From positions 744,001-808,000 of the forward strand of contig NC_015564.1 in assembly GCF_000214175.1 (NCBI RefSeq): a stretch of DNA of 64,000 nucleotides, read 5' to 3'. This document shows, one piece after another, positions 9,206-17,104 of the stretch; the first letter of the stretch is position 1; each line of letters opens with the position of its first letter. Under the pieces are notes generated by a model that saw only the letters and a list, made by a program, of their open reading frames with translations, made no database searches and had not been told where the DNA came from. The DNA comes from Hoyosella subflava DQS3-9A1 (GTDB lineage Bacteria > Actinomycetota > Actinomycetes > Mycobacteriales > Mycobacteriaceae). The translations under genes and the position numbers were made by a program.

Positions 9206-9327
9206 CTGCCAGCTGCGCCAGGATTCACCCCCTGCCATTGGCAGCGAGCGAATACCAGGCAGCTACCCGGCCCCCGAACCACCGGCTAAGTCCAGTCGGT
9301 ACACACGGTTCGGGGGCTGTCCGTTTT
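9190..9327 (+). ncRNA. Structured RNA with alternative stems ending in an intrinsic terminator
   Basis: TAGCTGCC at 9203-9210 pairs perfectly with GGCAGCTA at 9258-9265, enclosing a small hairpin ctgcc-att-ggcag near 9232-9244. GGTGGCT at 9190-9196, inside the leader ORF, can pair instead with AGCTACC at 9261-9267, so the two stems exclude each other. Downstream, GCCCCCGAACC at 9270-9280 pairs with GGTTCGGGGGC at 9308-9318, with an inner ACCG/CGGT, followed by a T run at 9323-9327: an intrinsic terminator. A translating ribosome would decide which early stem forms. Role unknown. Confidence 0.55.
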
Positions 9328-9339
9328 TGCGGCCTCTCC

Positions 9340-9400
9340 ACCACACACCGGGAGTACGGACCACACACCGTCAGCAGAGGGTGTGTGGTCGGGAGTCACG
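9340..9400. repeat. Cluster of CCACACACCG repeats, direct and inverted
   Basis: CCACACACCG occurs at 9341-9350 and again at 9361-9370. GACCACACACC at 9359-9369 forms a perfect 11-bp inverted repeat with GGTGTGTGGTC at 9380-9390, loop 9370-9379. A further related inverted half (CACGGTGTGT) lies at about 9398-9406. No T run follows, so this looks more like a protein-binding cluster than a terminator. It lies between the structured RNA and the MpaB-type gene. Confidence 0.5.
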
Positions 9401-9450
9401 GTGTGTCGTGCCGTATGGGCGTCACTCGACCTGACTTTCAGCCGCTACGG

Positions 9451-9471
9451 TATGCTTTGATCAAATATCAA
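9451..9471 (+). promoter_or_regulatory. Promoter/operator region of the MpaB-type gene
   Basis: TATGCT at 9451-9456 is a plausible -10 element. It runs directly into the perfect palindrome TTTGATCAAA at 9456-9465, and TTGAT/ATCAA at 9457-9461 and 9467-9471 gives a second overlapping inverted repeat. Placement about 30-45 bp ahead of the ATG suggests a repressor site over the transcription start. No good -35 is visible. Confidence 0.4.
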
Positions 9472-9499
9472 GAGATGCGGTGTCCTGAGGGGGCGCACA

Positions 9500-10363
9500 A
9501 TGACGAGCGCTGCGAACAACAACGTGCCAGGCGGCACTTCGCCCGAGCCGCGCTTCGACTACGACATGTGGAACCACGTCGACGGCATCGCTGCCTTCCT
9601 CGCGGGGACGGCCAACGTCATCATGCAACTCAGCCTTCCTCCGGTCGGTTACGGAGTCGTTGAAAGCCCGGTCGACAGTGGGAAAGTGACGCTGCATCCC
9701 GTCAAGAGGTTGCGAACCACGTTGTCTTACCTCGCGGTTGCACTGCACGGCACCGAGGAAGAACGTCTGCGATACCGCGAGGCCGTCAACCAGTCACACC
9801 GGCAGATCCGGTCCCGTCCTGGCAGTCCCGTCAAATACAACGCGTTCAGCCCTCGGCTGCAACTCTGGGTGGCTGCCTGCCTGTACTACGGCATCGTGGA
9901 CATGACCGAGCGCCTCCACGGGCCGATCCCCGAGACTGACGCCGACGCGCTGTATGACTACTGCGCCCGCCTGGGTACGACGCTGCAGATGCCGCAGGAA
10001 CTTTGGCCCCCCGACAGGGCTGCGTTCGACGAATACTGGCGCCACACTCTGGCCGCGACGTCGATCGATGACACTGTTCGCGACTACCTCGCTGAATTGG
10101 TGGACCTGAAGGCGCTGCCGCTGCCGGTTCGGGCCCTGGCCGCGCGGCCACAGCGCTTCATTGCTACCGGCCTGCTCCCGCCCCATCTGCGCGACGAAAT
10201 GCGGCTTCCGTGGTCCGAGCGAGATGAACGCATTCTCGCAAAGGGACTTACCGCCATCGGAATGGTTTATCGGAGATTACCTCATATCGTCCGACGGTTC
10301 CCGATGAACTTCTACCTCTGGGACACACGCAGGCGGATGCGGAAAAACCTGCCTTTGGTGTAA
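9500..10363 (+). CDS. Oxygenase MpaB family protein (DUF2236)
   Basis: 287-residue protein of the DUF2236/MpaB family, relatives of which include the rubber-cleaving latex clearing protein and fungal MpaB. Visible family features are the DMWNHVDGIAAFLAGTANVIMQL start, a LHGTEEERLRYREAVNQSHRQIR segment read as two blocks, and FSPRLQLWVAACLYYGIVD. The histidines of NQSHRQI and the region around YYGIVD are in the place where the family binds haem. The ATG at 9500 has GAGGGGG 7 bp upstream. A perfect stem at 10366-10398 ends the transcript. The substrate is unknown. Confidence 0.85.
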   Translation: MTSAANNNVPGGTSPEPRFDYDMWNHVDGIAAFLAGTANVIMQLSLPPVGYGVVESPVDSGKVTLHPVKRLRTTLSYLAVALHGTEEERLRYREAVNQSHRQIRSRPGSPVKYNAFSPRLQLWVAACLYYGIVDMTERLHGPIPETDADALYDYCARLGTTLQMPQELWPPDRAAFDEYWRHTLAATSIDDTVRDYLAELVDLKALPLPVRALAARPQRFIATGLLPPHLRDEMRLPWSERDERILAKGLTAIGMVYRRLPHIVRRFPMNFYLWDTRRRMRKNLPLV

Positions 10364-10365
10364 AC

Positions 10366-10400
10366 GGCGAGAGCCCATTCCTGCGCCGGGCTCTCGCCTT
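10366..10400. terminator. Terminator hairpin between convergent genes
   Basis: GGCGAGAGCCC at 10366-10376 pairs perfectly with GGGCTCTCGCC at 10388-10398 around an 11-base loop. It starts three bases after the MpaB-type stop codon and ends 12 bases before the stop of the convergent aldehyde dehydrogenase gene, so it could serve both strands, although the T run on the plus strand is only two bases. Confidence 0.75.
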
Positions 10401-10411
10401 CGAACGCCGGC

Positions 10412-11932
10412 TTACTTGTACCGGCCGTGCAGCAGTTTCATCGTTTGCTTGACCAGGCTCGTTGTCATCTTGGTGCGCTTGAAACTCAGCAGCGCCATGC
10501 CTGGAATGGCAAACCGCTGGTTCGCGATGGCGTGCGGACGTGTGAACTCCTTGAGGCCCCACTCGCCGTGAATGCGGCCGATTCCCGATTCGCCCACTCC
10601 TCCGAAAGGGAGCGCTGGGATCGCTGCGAAGCCAAGCACTGAGTTGACTGACGTCGCACCGGCACGCAGGCGGCGCGCGATCTCCATGCCGTGATTCTTG
10701 GAGAAGACGGTTGACGCGAGCCCGAACCGGGACGCGTTGGCAAGTTCGATGGCTTCGTCGGCGCTGTCGACCGTACGGATCGTGAGCGTCGGGCCGAAGG
10801 TCTCTTCCACTACAGCAGAACAGGTTTCGTCGGCGTCAACGATGACGACGGGCTCGATATAACGTTCTTTGACGGAGTCGGCCCCGCCGACTACGGCTCG
10901 GCCGCCGTGTTCGAGTGCGTCCTCGATGTGGCTGCGAACAATGTCGATCTGGCTCGGCATTGTCATCGGGCCGTACGATGCGCCCTCCGCATCACCGGGT
11001 TTCAGATCCCTGATGATCTTCTTGATCTCGGTGATGAACTCATCGCTGACACGCTTGTCAACGTAGACACGTTCGACGCCGACGCAGGTCTGGCCACTGT
11101 TGGCCATAGCGCCAAATGCGATCGCGTCAGCGGCTGCCTTGACATCTGCATCGGCCGCCACGATTGCGGCATCTTTGCCCCCGCACTCGAGCAGCACGGG
11201 CGTGAGGGATTCCGCTGCCGCGGCCATGATCCGCTTACCAGTGGGTGTCGACCCGGTGAAGGCGATCTTGTTCACGCCCGACGTCACCAGGGCGGCACCA
11301 GTTTCCCCGTAGCCGTTAACGGTGGTCAGGATGTGTTCGCGCAGTTCCGGGTTCGCGAGGCGGAACGAATCAGCGAGATAGTTGCCGACGGCAGTGGTGT
11401 ACTCGCTTGGCTTGAACACAACAGAGTTACCCGCGGCGAGCGCATATGCAATTGACCCCATGGGTGTGTAGACGGGGTAGTTCCAGGGCCCGATTACGCC
11501 GATGACCCCAAGTGGGTGCTGTTCGATAACCGCGGAGAAGTTCGCCATCAGCAGGCCAGGTGCGACCTTTTTCGGTGAAAGCACCTTTTTGGCATGCTTC
11601 GCCGCCCACGCAATGTGTTCGACCGCGAGCACAAGTTCAAGGTACGCATCATCAACGGGCTTCCCGTTCTCCGCGTGGATCAACTCGCTGAGCTCGTCAG
11701 CATGATCGAGCAGATAACTGACCCACCTGAGTAGATGCTGCTTGCGGCCATCGAAGCCGAGGGCATTCCAGCTTCTGGCAGCTGAGCGCGCTCTCTCAAC
11801 GGCCGCCCGGACTTCCTCGGGCGACTGAATTGCGTGCACTGAGATGACGTCACCCGTGGCCGGATTCTTCGATGCGAGGGCTGAGGCGGACTGTGCCGGT
11901 GCCGTACCTGAGTTTGTCTCTGTCGTCGACAT
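10412..11932 (-). CDS. Aldehyde dehydrogenase family protein
   Basis: 506-residue NAD(P)-dependent aldehyde dehydrogenase oxidising aldehydes to acids. Catalytic Cys283 lies in NSGQTCVGVERV, general base Glu249 in LLECGGKDAAIV and the nucleotide-binding glycine loop in FTGSTPTGKRI. PWNYPVYTP and GVGESGIGRIHGEWG are also family blocks. ATG at 11932 with AAGGAG 5 bp away. Immediately upstream, at 11998-12013, is a 16-bp element repeated exactly at 19093, suggesting co-regulation with the acyl-CoA dehydrogenase/hydratase pair. It could handle aldehydes released by the adjacent BVMO/hydrolase pathway; this is an inference. Confidence 0.93.
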   Translation of the reverse strand: MSTTETNSGTAPAQSASALASKNPATGDVISVHAIQSPEEVRAAVERARSAARSWNALGFDGRKQHLLRWVSYLLDHADELSELIHAENGKPVDDAYLELVLAVEHIAWAAKHAKKVLSPKKVAPGLLMANFSAVIEQHPLGVIGVIGPWNYPVYTPMGSIAYALAAGNSVVFKPSEYTTAVGNYLADSFRLANPELREHILTTVNGYGETGAALVTSGVNKIAFTGSTPTGKRIMAAAAESLTPVLLECGGKDAAIVAADADVKAAADAIAFGAMANSGQTCVGVERVYVDKRVSDEFITEIKKIIRDLKPGDAEGASYGPMTMPSQIDIVRSHIEDALEHGGRAVVGGADSVKERYIEPVVIVDADETCSAVVEETFGPTLTIRTVDSADEAIELANASRFGLASTVFSKNHGMEIARRLRAGATSVNSVLGFAAIPALPFGGVGESGIGRIHGEWGLKEFTRPHAIANQRFAIPGMALLSFKRTKMTTSLVKQTMKLLHGRYK

Positions 11933-11992
11933 TGAGCTCCTTCGATGTGCGGCGCGAAAATCACAATGCGCCCTGTGAGTCCATCATGACGG

Positions 11993-12013
11993 TTGTCGGC
12001 AGAATGTCAATAA
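11993..12013. promoter_or_regulatory. Operator copy 1 of the TTGgCA/TGtCAA family
   Basis: GGCAGAATGTCAATAA at 11998-12013 is identical to 19093-19108, and the dyad reads TTG...CAA around it. It lies 66 bp upstream of the aldehyde dehydrogenase ATG and overlaps the stop codon of the AraC-type gene at 12007-12009. A third, better palindrome of the same family is at 21290-21318. Confidence 0.6.
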
Positions 12014-13128
12014 GGCGAATCTTCTCGTTGGGGAACGCGGAGCCGTTGGCGCTCGCGCGCGAATCGTCCTGGAGTGACGCCTTTCCACGATTTGAACGCG
12101 TGGGTGAAACTCGAAGCATCCGCGTACCCCAGCCGCTCGGCGATCTGCTCCACCGGCAGTCCTGAGCTGAGAAGATCCTCCGCCAGCAGCCCCGTTGTCT
12201 CCGCAGCCAGCTCCCGGTACGAAGTACCTTCTTCTGCCAGCCTCCGTCGCAGGGTCCGCACAGTGAGATTCATCGCGCGAGCTACCTCGTCCTGATTCGT
12301 CGTGTGGCCCCGTCGCAACAGGTGCTGCCGTACCTGGCCGCTCACGCCCACTCGCGCCTGGCGACGGTGCATCAGCGCCGCGCATTGCTGGACGCACATC
12401 TCTGCGATATGGCGATTTGCCTGCGGAAGAGCGAGCGGAAGCAGAGTGGCGTCGATGCGCATGACAGTTTCAGGCATGCTGAAGTTCGGTTTCGTTCCAA
12501 TCGCTGCAAGGATGTCCCGGTACCGGTCGACATAGCTTGGTTCGGGGAGGGCAATGTCGAGGCTGGCGAGCATGATCGGCACCGTGGGAAGCAGTGGCCG
12601 CATCATCGTGATGATGGCCGATAGATCCCGTTCCGTATTGAAGCAACGAACGTCGTCGGGAACACCCGTATCGTCGAGTACTAGCGTGACCCGGTCACTC
12701 TCATCGTGGCGGTGCAACGTGGAAAAAGAGAACGACAGATCAAACCAGCGCGTCACGACTTCGAGTGCCTCTCCCACCGTCGGGCTGCTGATCATAGCGA
12801 AACCGAGTGGCCCGAATGAGGGTGCGTGGTAACGCGTCCCGGCTTCCAGCCCCAAGCCTGGAACGTCGGGCAGATCAGCAAGTAGGTTGCGAACAAGTAC
12901 AAGTTCTTGGGCAGCGGTCACCTCCGCGGTCGGGTCGCGCAGAGTTTCTGAGGTGATGCCGGTGCCGCGGAGCGTCTGAGTTGGCTGGACACCTCGTTCG
13001 GTGGCGAGTTCAGTAAGCATTGCGGCACTCACACTGGACCTTGGCATCGACCAGCGATCGATCATCTGTCTCACACTGCCCGCAGTGGCCGAATTTCTCA
13101 AGTTTCTGTCCTCTGGACTCATAGGCAT
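12007..13128 (-). CDS. AraC-family transcriptional regulator with arabinose-binding-type N-domain
   Basis: 373 residues. The N-terminal two thirds match the arabinose-binding (PF12625-type) domain, with GLGLEAGTRYHAPSFGPLGF; the C-terminal 90 residues hold the AraC double helix-turn-helix, including MNLTVRTLRRRLAEEG and IAERLGYADASSFTHAFKSW. This architecture is shared with the mycobacterial regulator VirS, which is divergent to a BVMO operon; here too the gene is divergent (51 bp) to an operon that contains a BVMO. ATG at 13128; no clear ribosome site. Confidence 0.9.
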   Translation of the reverse strand: MPMSPEDRNLRNSATAGSVRQMIDRWSMPRSSVSAAMLTELATERGVQPTQTLRGTGITSETLRDPTAEVTAAQELVLVRNLLADLPDVPGLGLEAGTRYHAPSFGPLGFAMISSPTVGEALEVVTRWFDLSFSFSTLHRHDESDRVTLVLDDTGVPDDVRCFNTERDLSAIITMMRPLLPTVPIMLASLDIALPEPSYVDRYRDILAAIGTKPNFSMPETVMRIDATLLPLALPQANRHIAEMCVQQCAALMHRRQARVGVSGQVRQHLLRRGHTTNQDEVARAMNLTVRTLRRRLAEEGTSYRELAAETTGLLAEDLLSSGLPVEQIAERLGYADASSFTHAFKSWKGVTPGRFARERQRLRVPQREDSPY

Positions 13129-13179
13129 GGCGGATGAGCAGCCGTAGGTTTGTCCTTATCCGCAGTGAAGGGAAGACCA

Positions 13180-13875
13180 ATGGAGCTCGCCGATCTTGTT
13201 CGTGTGCACGGGGTGCCAGAATCAGCGCTGGACGCTGAAGTGGCAGAACGGCTTGGAGCGAACCAGGCGCCCGCGCCGTGGCAGTGCCTTGCCAGGTCGG
13301 TGCTGTGGTTCGGCCGGGGCGGAGCCGCAGCGGGCCGCGCAGTGGCACCCAGTGTCGGACGCGGGGGTAAAGCCCTCGGTGTGGTTGGTGGAATGGTTCA
13401 GTACCTCGATACGCCTGTCGGCAGTTACGGCGAAGTGTTCGGTGCTGCTGGAATCCGTCACGGCCGCAGAGTCGTCGGCAGTGTCCCGTTCATGGCTGTC
13501 GATTCGGAAACGAGCCTGGTGGGCGGGCGCACAAACTGGTCACTGCCCAAGACGCTGGCGACCTTTGAGGGTGCGCCAGAGACCGGTAAGACCATGACCG
13601 CGCAGGGGCGTGAATGGCACGTTCAGGTAACCGCACGCGCCCTCGGTCCAGCAGTGCCCATGCCAACGCTGTCCACGGCGCTGGCACAGCAGTGGCCGGA
13701 CGGTTCCGTAGGGCTGAGTTCGATGCGCGCATGGGGACGAGTGCGGCCAGCCCTTGTCACTGTCGAAATAGACGCGCCCCCGACGCTATCTGGCTGGCTG
13801 CGTTCGGGCCGACACGTTGGCGCCGTATTCGAATCGATGGAATTCACTCTCGGCCAGCCGCAGAAGGAGGCATGA
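13180..13875 (+). CDS. Acetoacetate decarboxylase-like protein
   Basis: 231 residues. The block GGRTNWSLPKTLATFEG corresponds to the acetoacetate decarboxylase motif in which the lysine after proline forms the Schiff base. Homologues in this family include decarboxylases, aldol-type enzymes and many uncharacterised proteins. ATG at 13180 with GAAGGGAAG 5-13 bp upstream; a TTG at 13150 in frame is less likely. The stop is overlapped by ATG codons of the BVMO gene, and AAGGAGG within its last codons serves that gene. Likely function: transformation of a beta-keto acid in the operon's pathway. Confidence 0.75.
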   Translation: MELADLVRVHGVPESALDAEVAERLGANQAPAPWQCLARSVLWFGRGGAAAGRAVAPSVGRGGKALGVVGGMVQYLDTPVGSYGEVFGAAGIRHGRRVVGSVPFMAVDSETSLVGGRTNWSLPKTLATFEGAPETGKTMTAQGREWHVQVTARALGPAVPMPTLSTALAQQWPDGSVGLSSMRAWGRVRPALVTVEIDAPPTLSGWLRSGRHVGAVFESMEFTLGQPQKEA

Positions 13876-13877
13876 AC

Positions 13878-15371
13878 ATGGCCCGCGGAGAAACACAGAA
13901 CACCGCCAGCCCGTCAGTCATCATCGTTGGCGCAGGCTTTGGTGGACTCGGGATGGCAATGGAACTGCAGCGCGCTGGTTTCAACGATTTCACCATCCTC
14001 GAACGTGCGGACGACGTGGGTGGAGTGTGGCGCGAAAACACCTACCCCGGCGCGGGGTGTGACATCCCTTCACCGCTGTACTCCTACTCGTTCGAGCCCA
14101 AATCTGACTGGCCGAAGCGTTTTTCACTCCAGCCTGACATTCTCGAATACATGCGCGGCGTCGCGCGAAAACGGGGCCTATTCAATCATATTCGGTTCGG
14201 GACAGAGGTAAGTGAAGCCGAGTTCAGTGAAGACACCGGACAATGGACTGTTCGCGTCTCGGGTGGCACTGAATTAACAGCTGACGTGGTGATCATGGCG
14301 GCCGGCCAGTTGTCCCGGCCGTCGATGCCACGCATCCCGGGCATCGAAAAGTTCGAAGGACAGTCCTTCCATTCCGCCGAGTGGGACCACAGCGTGTCAC
14401 TCGAAGGCAAGCGTGTTGCGGTTGTCGGCACGGGCGCGAGTGCCGTCCAGTTCGTTCCGGCCATCGCTCCCGATGTTGCGCATCTGACCCTTTTTCAGCG
14501 TTCCGCCGCGTGGGTGCTGCCGAAACCCGACGTCGAGTACAAACCGTGGCACCATACTGTGTTGAAGAGGATCCCTCCGGTACGTCTCGCTGAACGCCTT
14601 GGGTTCTGGGCCCTCTGCGAGTTTCTCTCGCTTGGTCTCGTTGATATCCCCGCGATCCAGCCCATGGTCGTCCGCATCGCCGAAAACCACCTTCGCAATC
14701 AGGTTCCCGACCCGGAACTGCGCGCCAAGCTCACGCCGGACTATCCGGCCGGGTGTAAGCGCGGCCTGTTCTCGAATGACTACTTTCCCGCGCTTACCCG
14801 CCCAAACGTCACGGTGGAAACCACCGGAATCAGGGAAGTCACCGAAACTGGCGTGGTGACCGAAGACGGCGTGCACCATGAGGCCGACGTGATCATTTAC
14901 GGCACGGGCTTCAAGGGCACGGAGTTTCTGTGGCCGATGAAGATCTTCGGGGCTGGACGCCAGGCGCTTCAGGATGTGTGGGGGCCCAAGGGAGCCCGCG
15001 CCTACCTCGGCATGGCGATACCCGAGTTCCCCAACCTCTTCGTCATGTACGGGCCGAACACCAACCTTGGGGTCGGTTCGATTGTCTACATGATCGAGTC
15101 GCAGGCGCGCTATATCCGCCAGGCAGTCGAGGTCCTCGCCCGTCGTCCGGGGCAGTACCTCTCGGTCCGCCCCGACGTCGAGGAAGCATTCGACGAGAAA
15201 CTGCAGAAACGCTTGGACCGGAGCCCGTGGAACTTCTGCTCGAGCTGGTACCGCAACGCCGCTGGCCGGATCACCAACAACTGGCCTGGCACAGTGTCCT
15301 CGTACCGGCGCAAAACTCGCCGCCTCAAACTCGATGACTACCACCTTGTCTCTGCACGGAAGGGCTCCTGA
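13878..15371 (+). CDS. Baeyer-Villiger monooxygenase (type I flavoprotein), copy 1
   Basis: 497-residue FAD/NADPH enzyme inserting oxygen next to a ketone to give an ester or lactone. FAD-binding GAGFGG at residues 18-23 and NADPH-binding GTGASA near 180 flank the type I BVMO fingerprint, F159-x-G161-x3-H165-x3-W169-D170. A further YGTGFK motif lies near 340. Start: AAGGAGG at 13864-13870 fits the ATG at 13878 (7 bp) better than the ATG at 13872, which overlaps the upstream stop. Gene order AraC/BVMO/hydrolase recalls the mycobacterial virS-mymA locus. A second, diverged BVMO is at 26900. Confidence 0.93.
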   Translation: MARGETQNTASPSVIIVGAGFGGLGMAMELQRAGFNDFTILERADDVGGVWRENTYPGAGCDIPSPLYSYSFEPKSDWPKRFSLQPDILEYMRGVARKRGLFNHIRFGTEVSEAEFSEDTGQWTVRVSGGTELTADVVIMAAGQLSRPSMPRIPGIEKFEGQSFHSAEWDHSVSLEGKRVAVVGTGASAVQFVPAIAPDVAHLTLFQRSAAWVLPKPDVEYKPWHHTVLKRIPPVRLAERLGFWALCEFLSLGLVDIPAIQPMVVRIAENHLRNQVPDPELRAKLTPDYPAGCKRGLFSNDYFPALTRPNVTVETTGIREVTETGVVTEDGVHHEADVIIYGTGFKGTEFLWPMKIFGAGRQALQDVWGPKGARAYLGMAIPEFPNLFVMYGPNTNLGVGSIVYMIESQARYIRQAVEVLARRPGQYLSVRPDVEEAFDEKLQKRLDRSPWNFCSSWYRNAAGRITNNWPGTVSSYRRKTRRLKLDDYHLVSARKGS

Positions 15372-15373
15372 CA

Positions 15374-17101
15374 ATGCGGTCAACCCCTCAGACTCACTAC
15401 GACGTACTCGTGATTGGCTCTGGCTTCGGTGGCAGCGTCACCGCGCTCCGTCTCACAGAGAAGGGATACAAGGTCGGCGTGCTCGAAACTGGGCGCCGTT
15501 TCGCTGACCACGAGTTCGCGAAGAACTCTTGGCATCTGCGCGAATATCTGTGGGCCCCCAAGCTGGGCTGCTTCGGCATCCAGCGCTTAACCTTGCTCAA
15601 CGACACTTTTGTGATGAGTGGGTCGGGCGTGGGCGGTGGTTCGCTGGTGTACGCGAACACGCTGTACGAGCCGCCCGAGCCGTTCTACGAAGATAAGCAG
15701 TGGGCGCACATCACCGATTGGTCCTCGGAACTCGCACCCCACTATGACCAGGCAAATCGGATGCTGGGTGTGAACCTGAACCCCGCCACGACCGCGGCAG
15801 ATCGCGTACTCCTCGAAGTAGCGAAAGACATGGGTATCGAGGACACGTACCACCCCACTCCTGTCGGGGTGCTGTTCGCTGATAAAGATGCGAAACCCGG
15901 CGGAGAAGTACCGGATCCGTACTTTGGTGGCGAAGGACCGAGCCGCAGAACGTGCACGCATTGCGGTGAATGCATGACGGGATGCCGCCACGGCGCAAAG
16001 AACACCCTGGTCAAGAACTATCTATTCCTCGCGGAGCGAGCCGGTGCGACGGTGCACCCCCTCACCACCGCGACAACAGTGCGGCCTGTGATGGGCGGCG
16101 GCTACACGGTCGACACGGTCCGCACCGGCCGCTGGGTGCGTAAGAACAAGCAGACCTTCACCGCCGATCACGTGGTTTTCGCGGCTGCTGCGCTGGGAAC
16201 CCAGACGATGCTGCACCGCATGCGTGACGAGGGTCATCTGCCGAAGATTTCGCCGCGACTCGGTGAACTTACCCGCACCAACTCCGAAGCCGTGCTGGCG
16301 GCGAAGTCCCTGAGCAACGACACCGACTTCACCAAAGGTGTGGCGATCACATCATCGATTCACCCCGACTCGGTCACGCACATTGAGCCCGTCCGTTATG
16401 GCAAGGGCAGCAACGCGATGGCGCTGCTCACCACCGTCCTGGTGGACGCAAAAGAAGGTAAACGCCGATGGATGCTGGGCTTGCGTGAGTTGTGGCGCTG
16501 GCGGCGCCGCCTATGGCGCATCCACAGTCCCCGCCGCTGGTCTGAACGCATGATCGGCCTGCTGGTGATGCAGACCGTCGACAACTCGATCACCACATAC
16601 ACCAAACGCGGGCTGTTCGGCCGCAAACTGTCCACCAAGCACGGACAGGGAGACGCACCGCCGGTGTGGATTCCTGTGGGGAACGAAATCACCCGCAGGG
16701 TCGCCGAGAAGATAAAGGGCATCCCGCAAGGTTCGTGGACAGAAATGGCGAACATTCCGATCACCGGACATTTCATCGGTGGCTGCCCGATCGGTGATTC
16801 GCCGCAGACGGGGGTCGTGGACCCTTACCACCGCGTCTACGGATATGAAGGTCTGCACATTGCCGACGGCTCGACGATCTCGGCCAATCTCGGTGTGAAC
16901 CCGTCTCTGACGATCACCGCGCAGGCGGAACGCGCTATGTCGTTGTGGCCCAATAAGGGCGAAGCTGATCAGCGGCCTCCGCTGGGGTCCAAATACGAGC
17001 GGCTGAGCCCGATCGCCCCGCGTAAGCCGACGGTGCCGACCAGTGCGCCCGGCGCACTGCGCCTCGACATCACTCCAGTGCAGCGAGCCGCAGGGGAGTA
17101 G
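15374..17101 (+). CDS. choD: GMC oxidoreductase, ChoD/cholesterol-oxidase type
   Basis: 575-residue FAD enzyme closely resembling mycobacterial ChoD (578 residues): N-terminal GSGFGGS at 15-21, GVGGGSLVYANTLY, a cysteine cluster CTHCGECMTGCRHGAKN, TSSIHPDSVTHIEPVRYG and the C-terminal HIADGSTISANLGVNPS. The Cys cluster is characteristic for this ChoD branch and is not part of classic GMC oxidases. Proposed role: oxidation of a 3-hydroxysterol or related alcohol. It follows the BVMO by 2 bp and precedes the alpha/beta hydrolase by 3 bp. ChoD's true substrate is disputed in mycobacteria, so the sterol assignment is cautious. Confidence 0.88.
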   Translation: MRSTPQTHYDVLVIGSGFGGSVTALRLTEKGYKVGVLETGRRFADHEFAKNSWHLREYLWAPKLGCFGIQRLTLLNDTFVMSGSGVGGGSLVYANTLYEPPEPFYEDKQWAHITDWSSELAPHYDQANRMLGVNLNPATTAADRVLLEVAKDMGIEDTYHPTPVGVLFADKDAKPGGEVPDPYFGGEGPSRRTCTHCGECMTGCRHGAKNTLVKNYLFLAERAGATVHPLTTATTVRPVMGGGYTVDTVRTGRWVRKNKQTFTADHVVFAAAALGTQTMLHRMRDEGHLPKISPRLGELTRTNSEAVLAAKSLSNDTDFTKGVAITSSIHPDSVTHIEPVRYGKGSNAMALLTTVLVDAKEGKRRWMLGLRELWRWRRRLWRIHSPRRWSERMIGLLVMQTVDNSITTYTKRGLFGRKLSTKHGQGDAPPVWIPVGNEITRRVAEKIKGIPQGSWTEMANIPITGHFIGGCPIGDSPQTGVVDPYHRVYGYEGLHIADGSTISANLGVNPSLTITAQAERAMSLWPNKGEADQRPPLGSKYERLSPIAPRKPTVPTSAPGALRLDITPVQRAAGE

Positions 17102-17104
17102 GCA

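Noticed and set aside
12007-13128. AraC gene as the regulator binding the 11998 palindrome
   Set aside because: The same palindrome occurs at 19087 and 21290 around a TetR gene and has TetR-type symmetry, so the TetR is the better candidate; the AraC protein more likely binds its own divergent promoter.
14397-15383. 328-codon minus-strand frame over the first BVMO
   Set aside because: Shadow of a strongly conserved gene; high GC keeps the opposite strand open.
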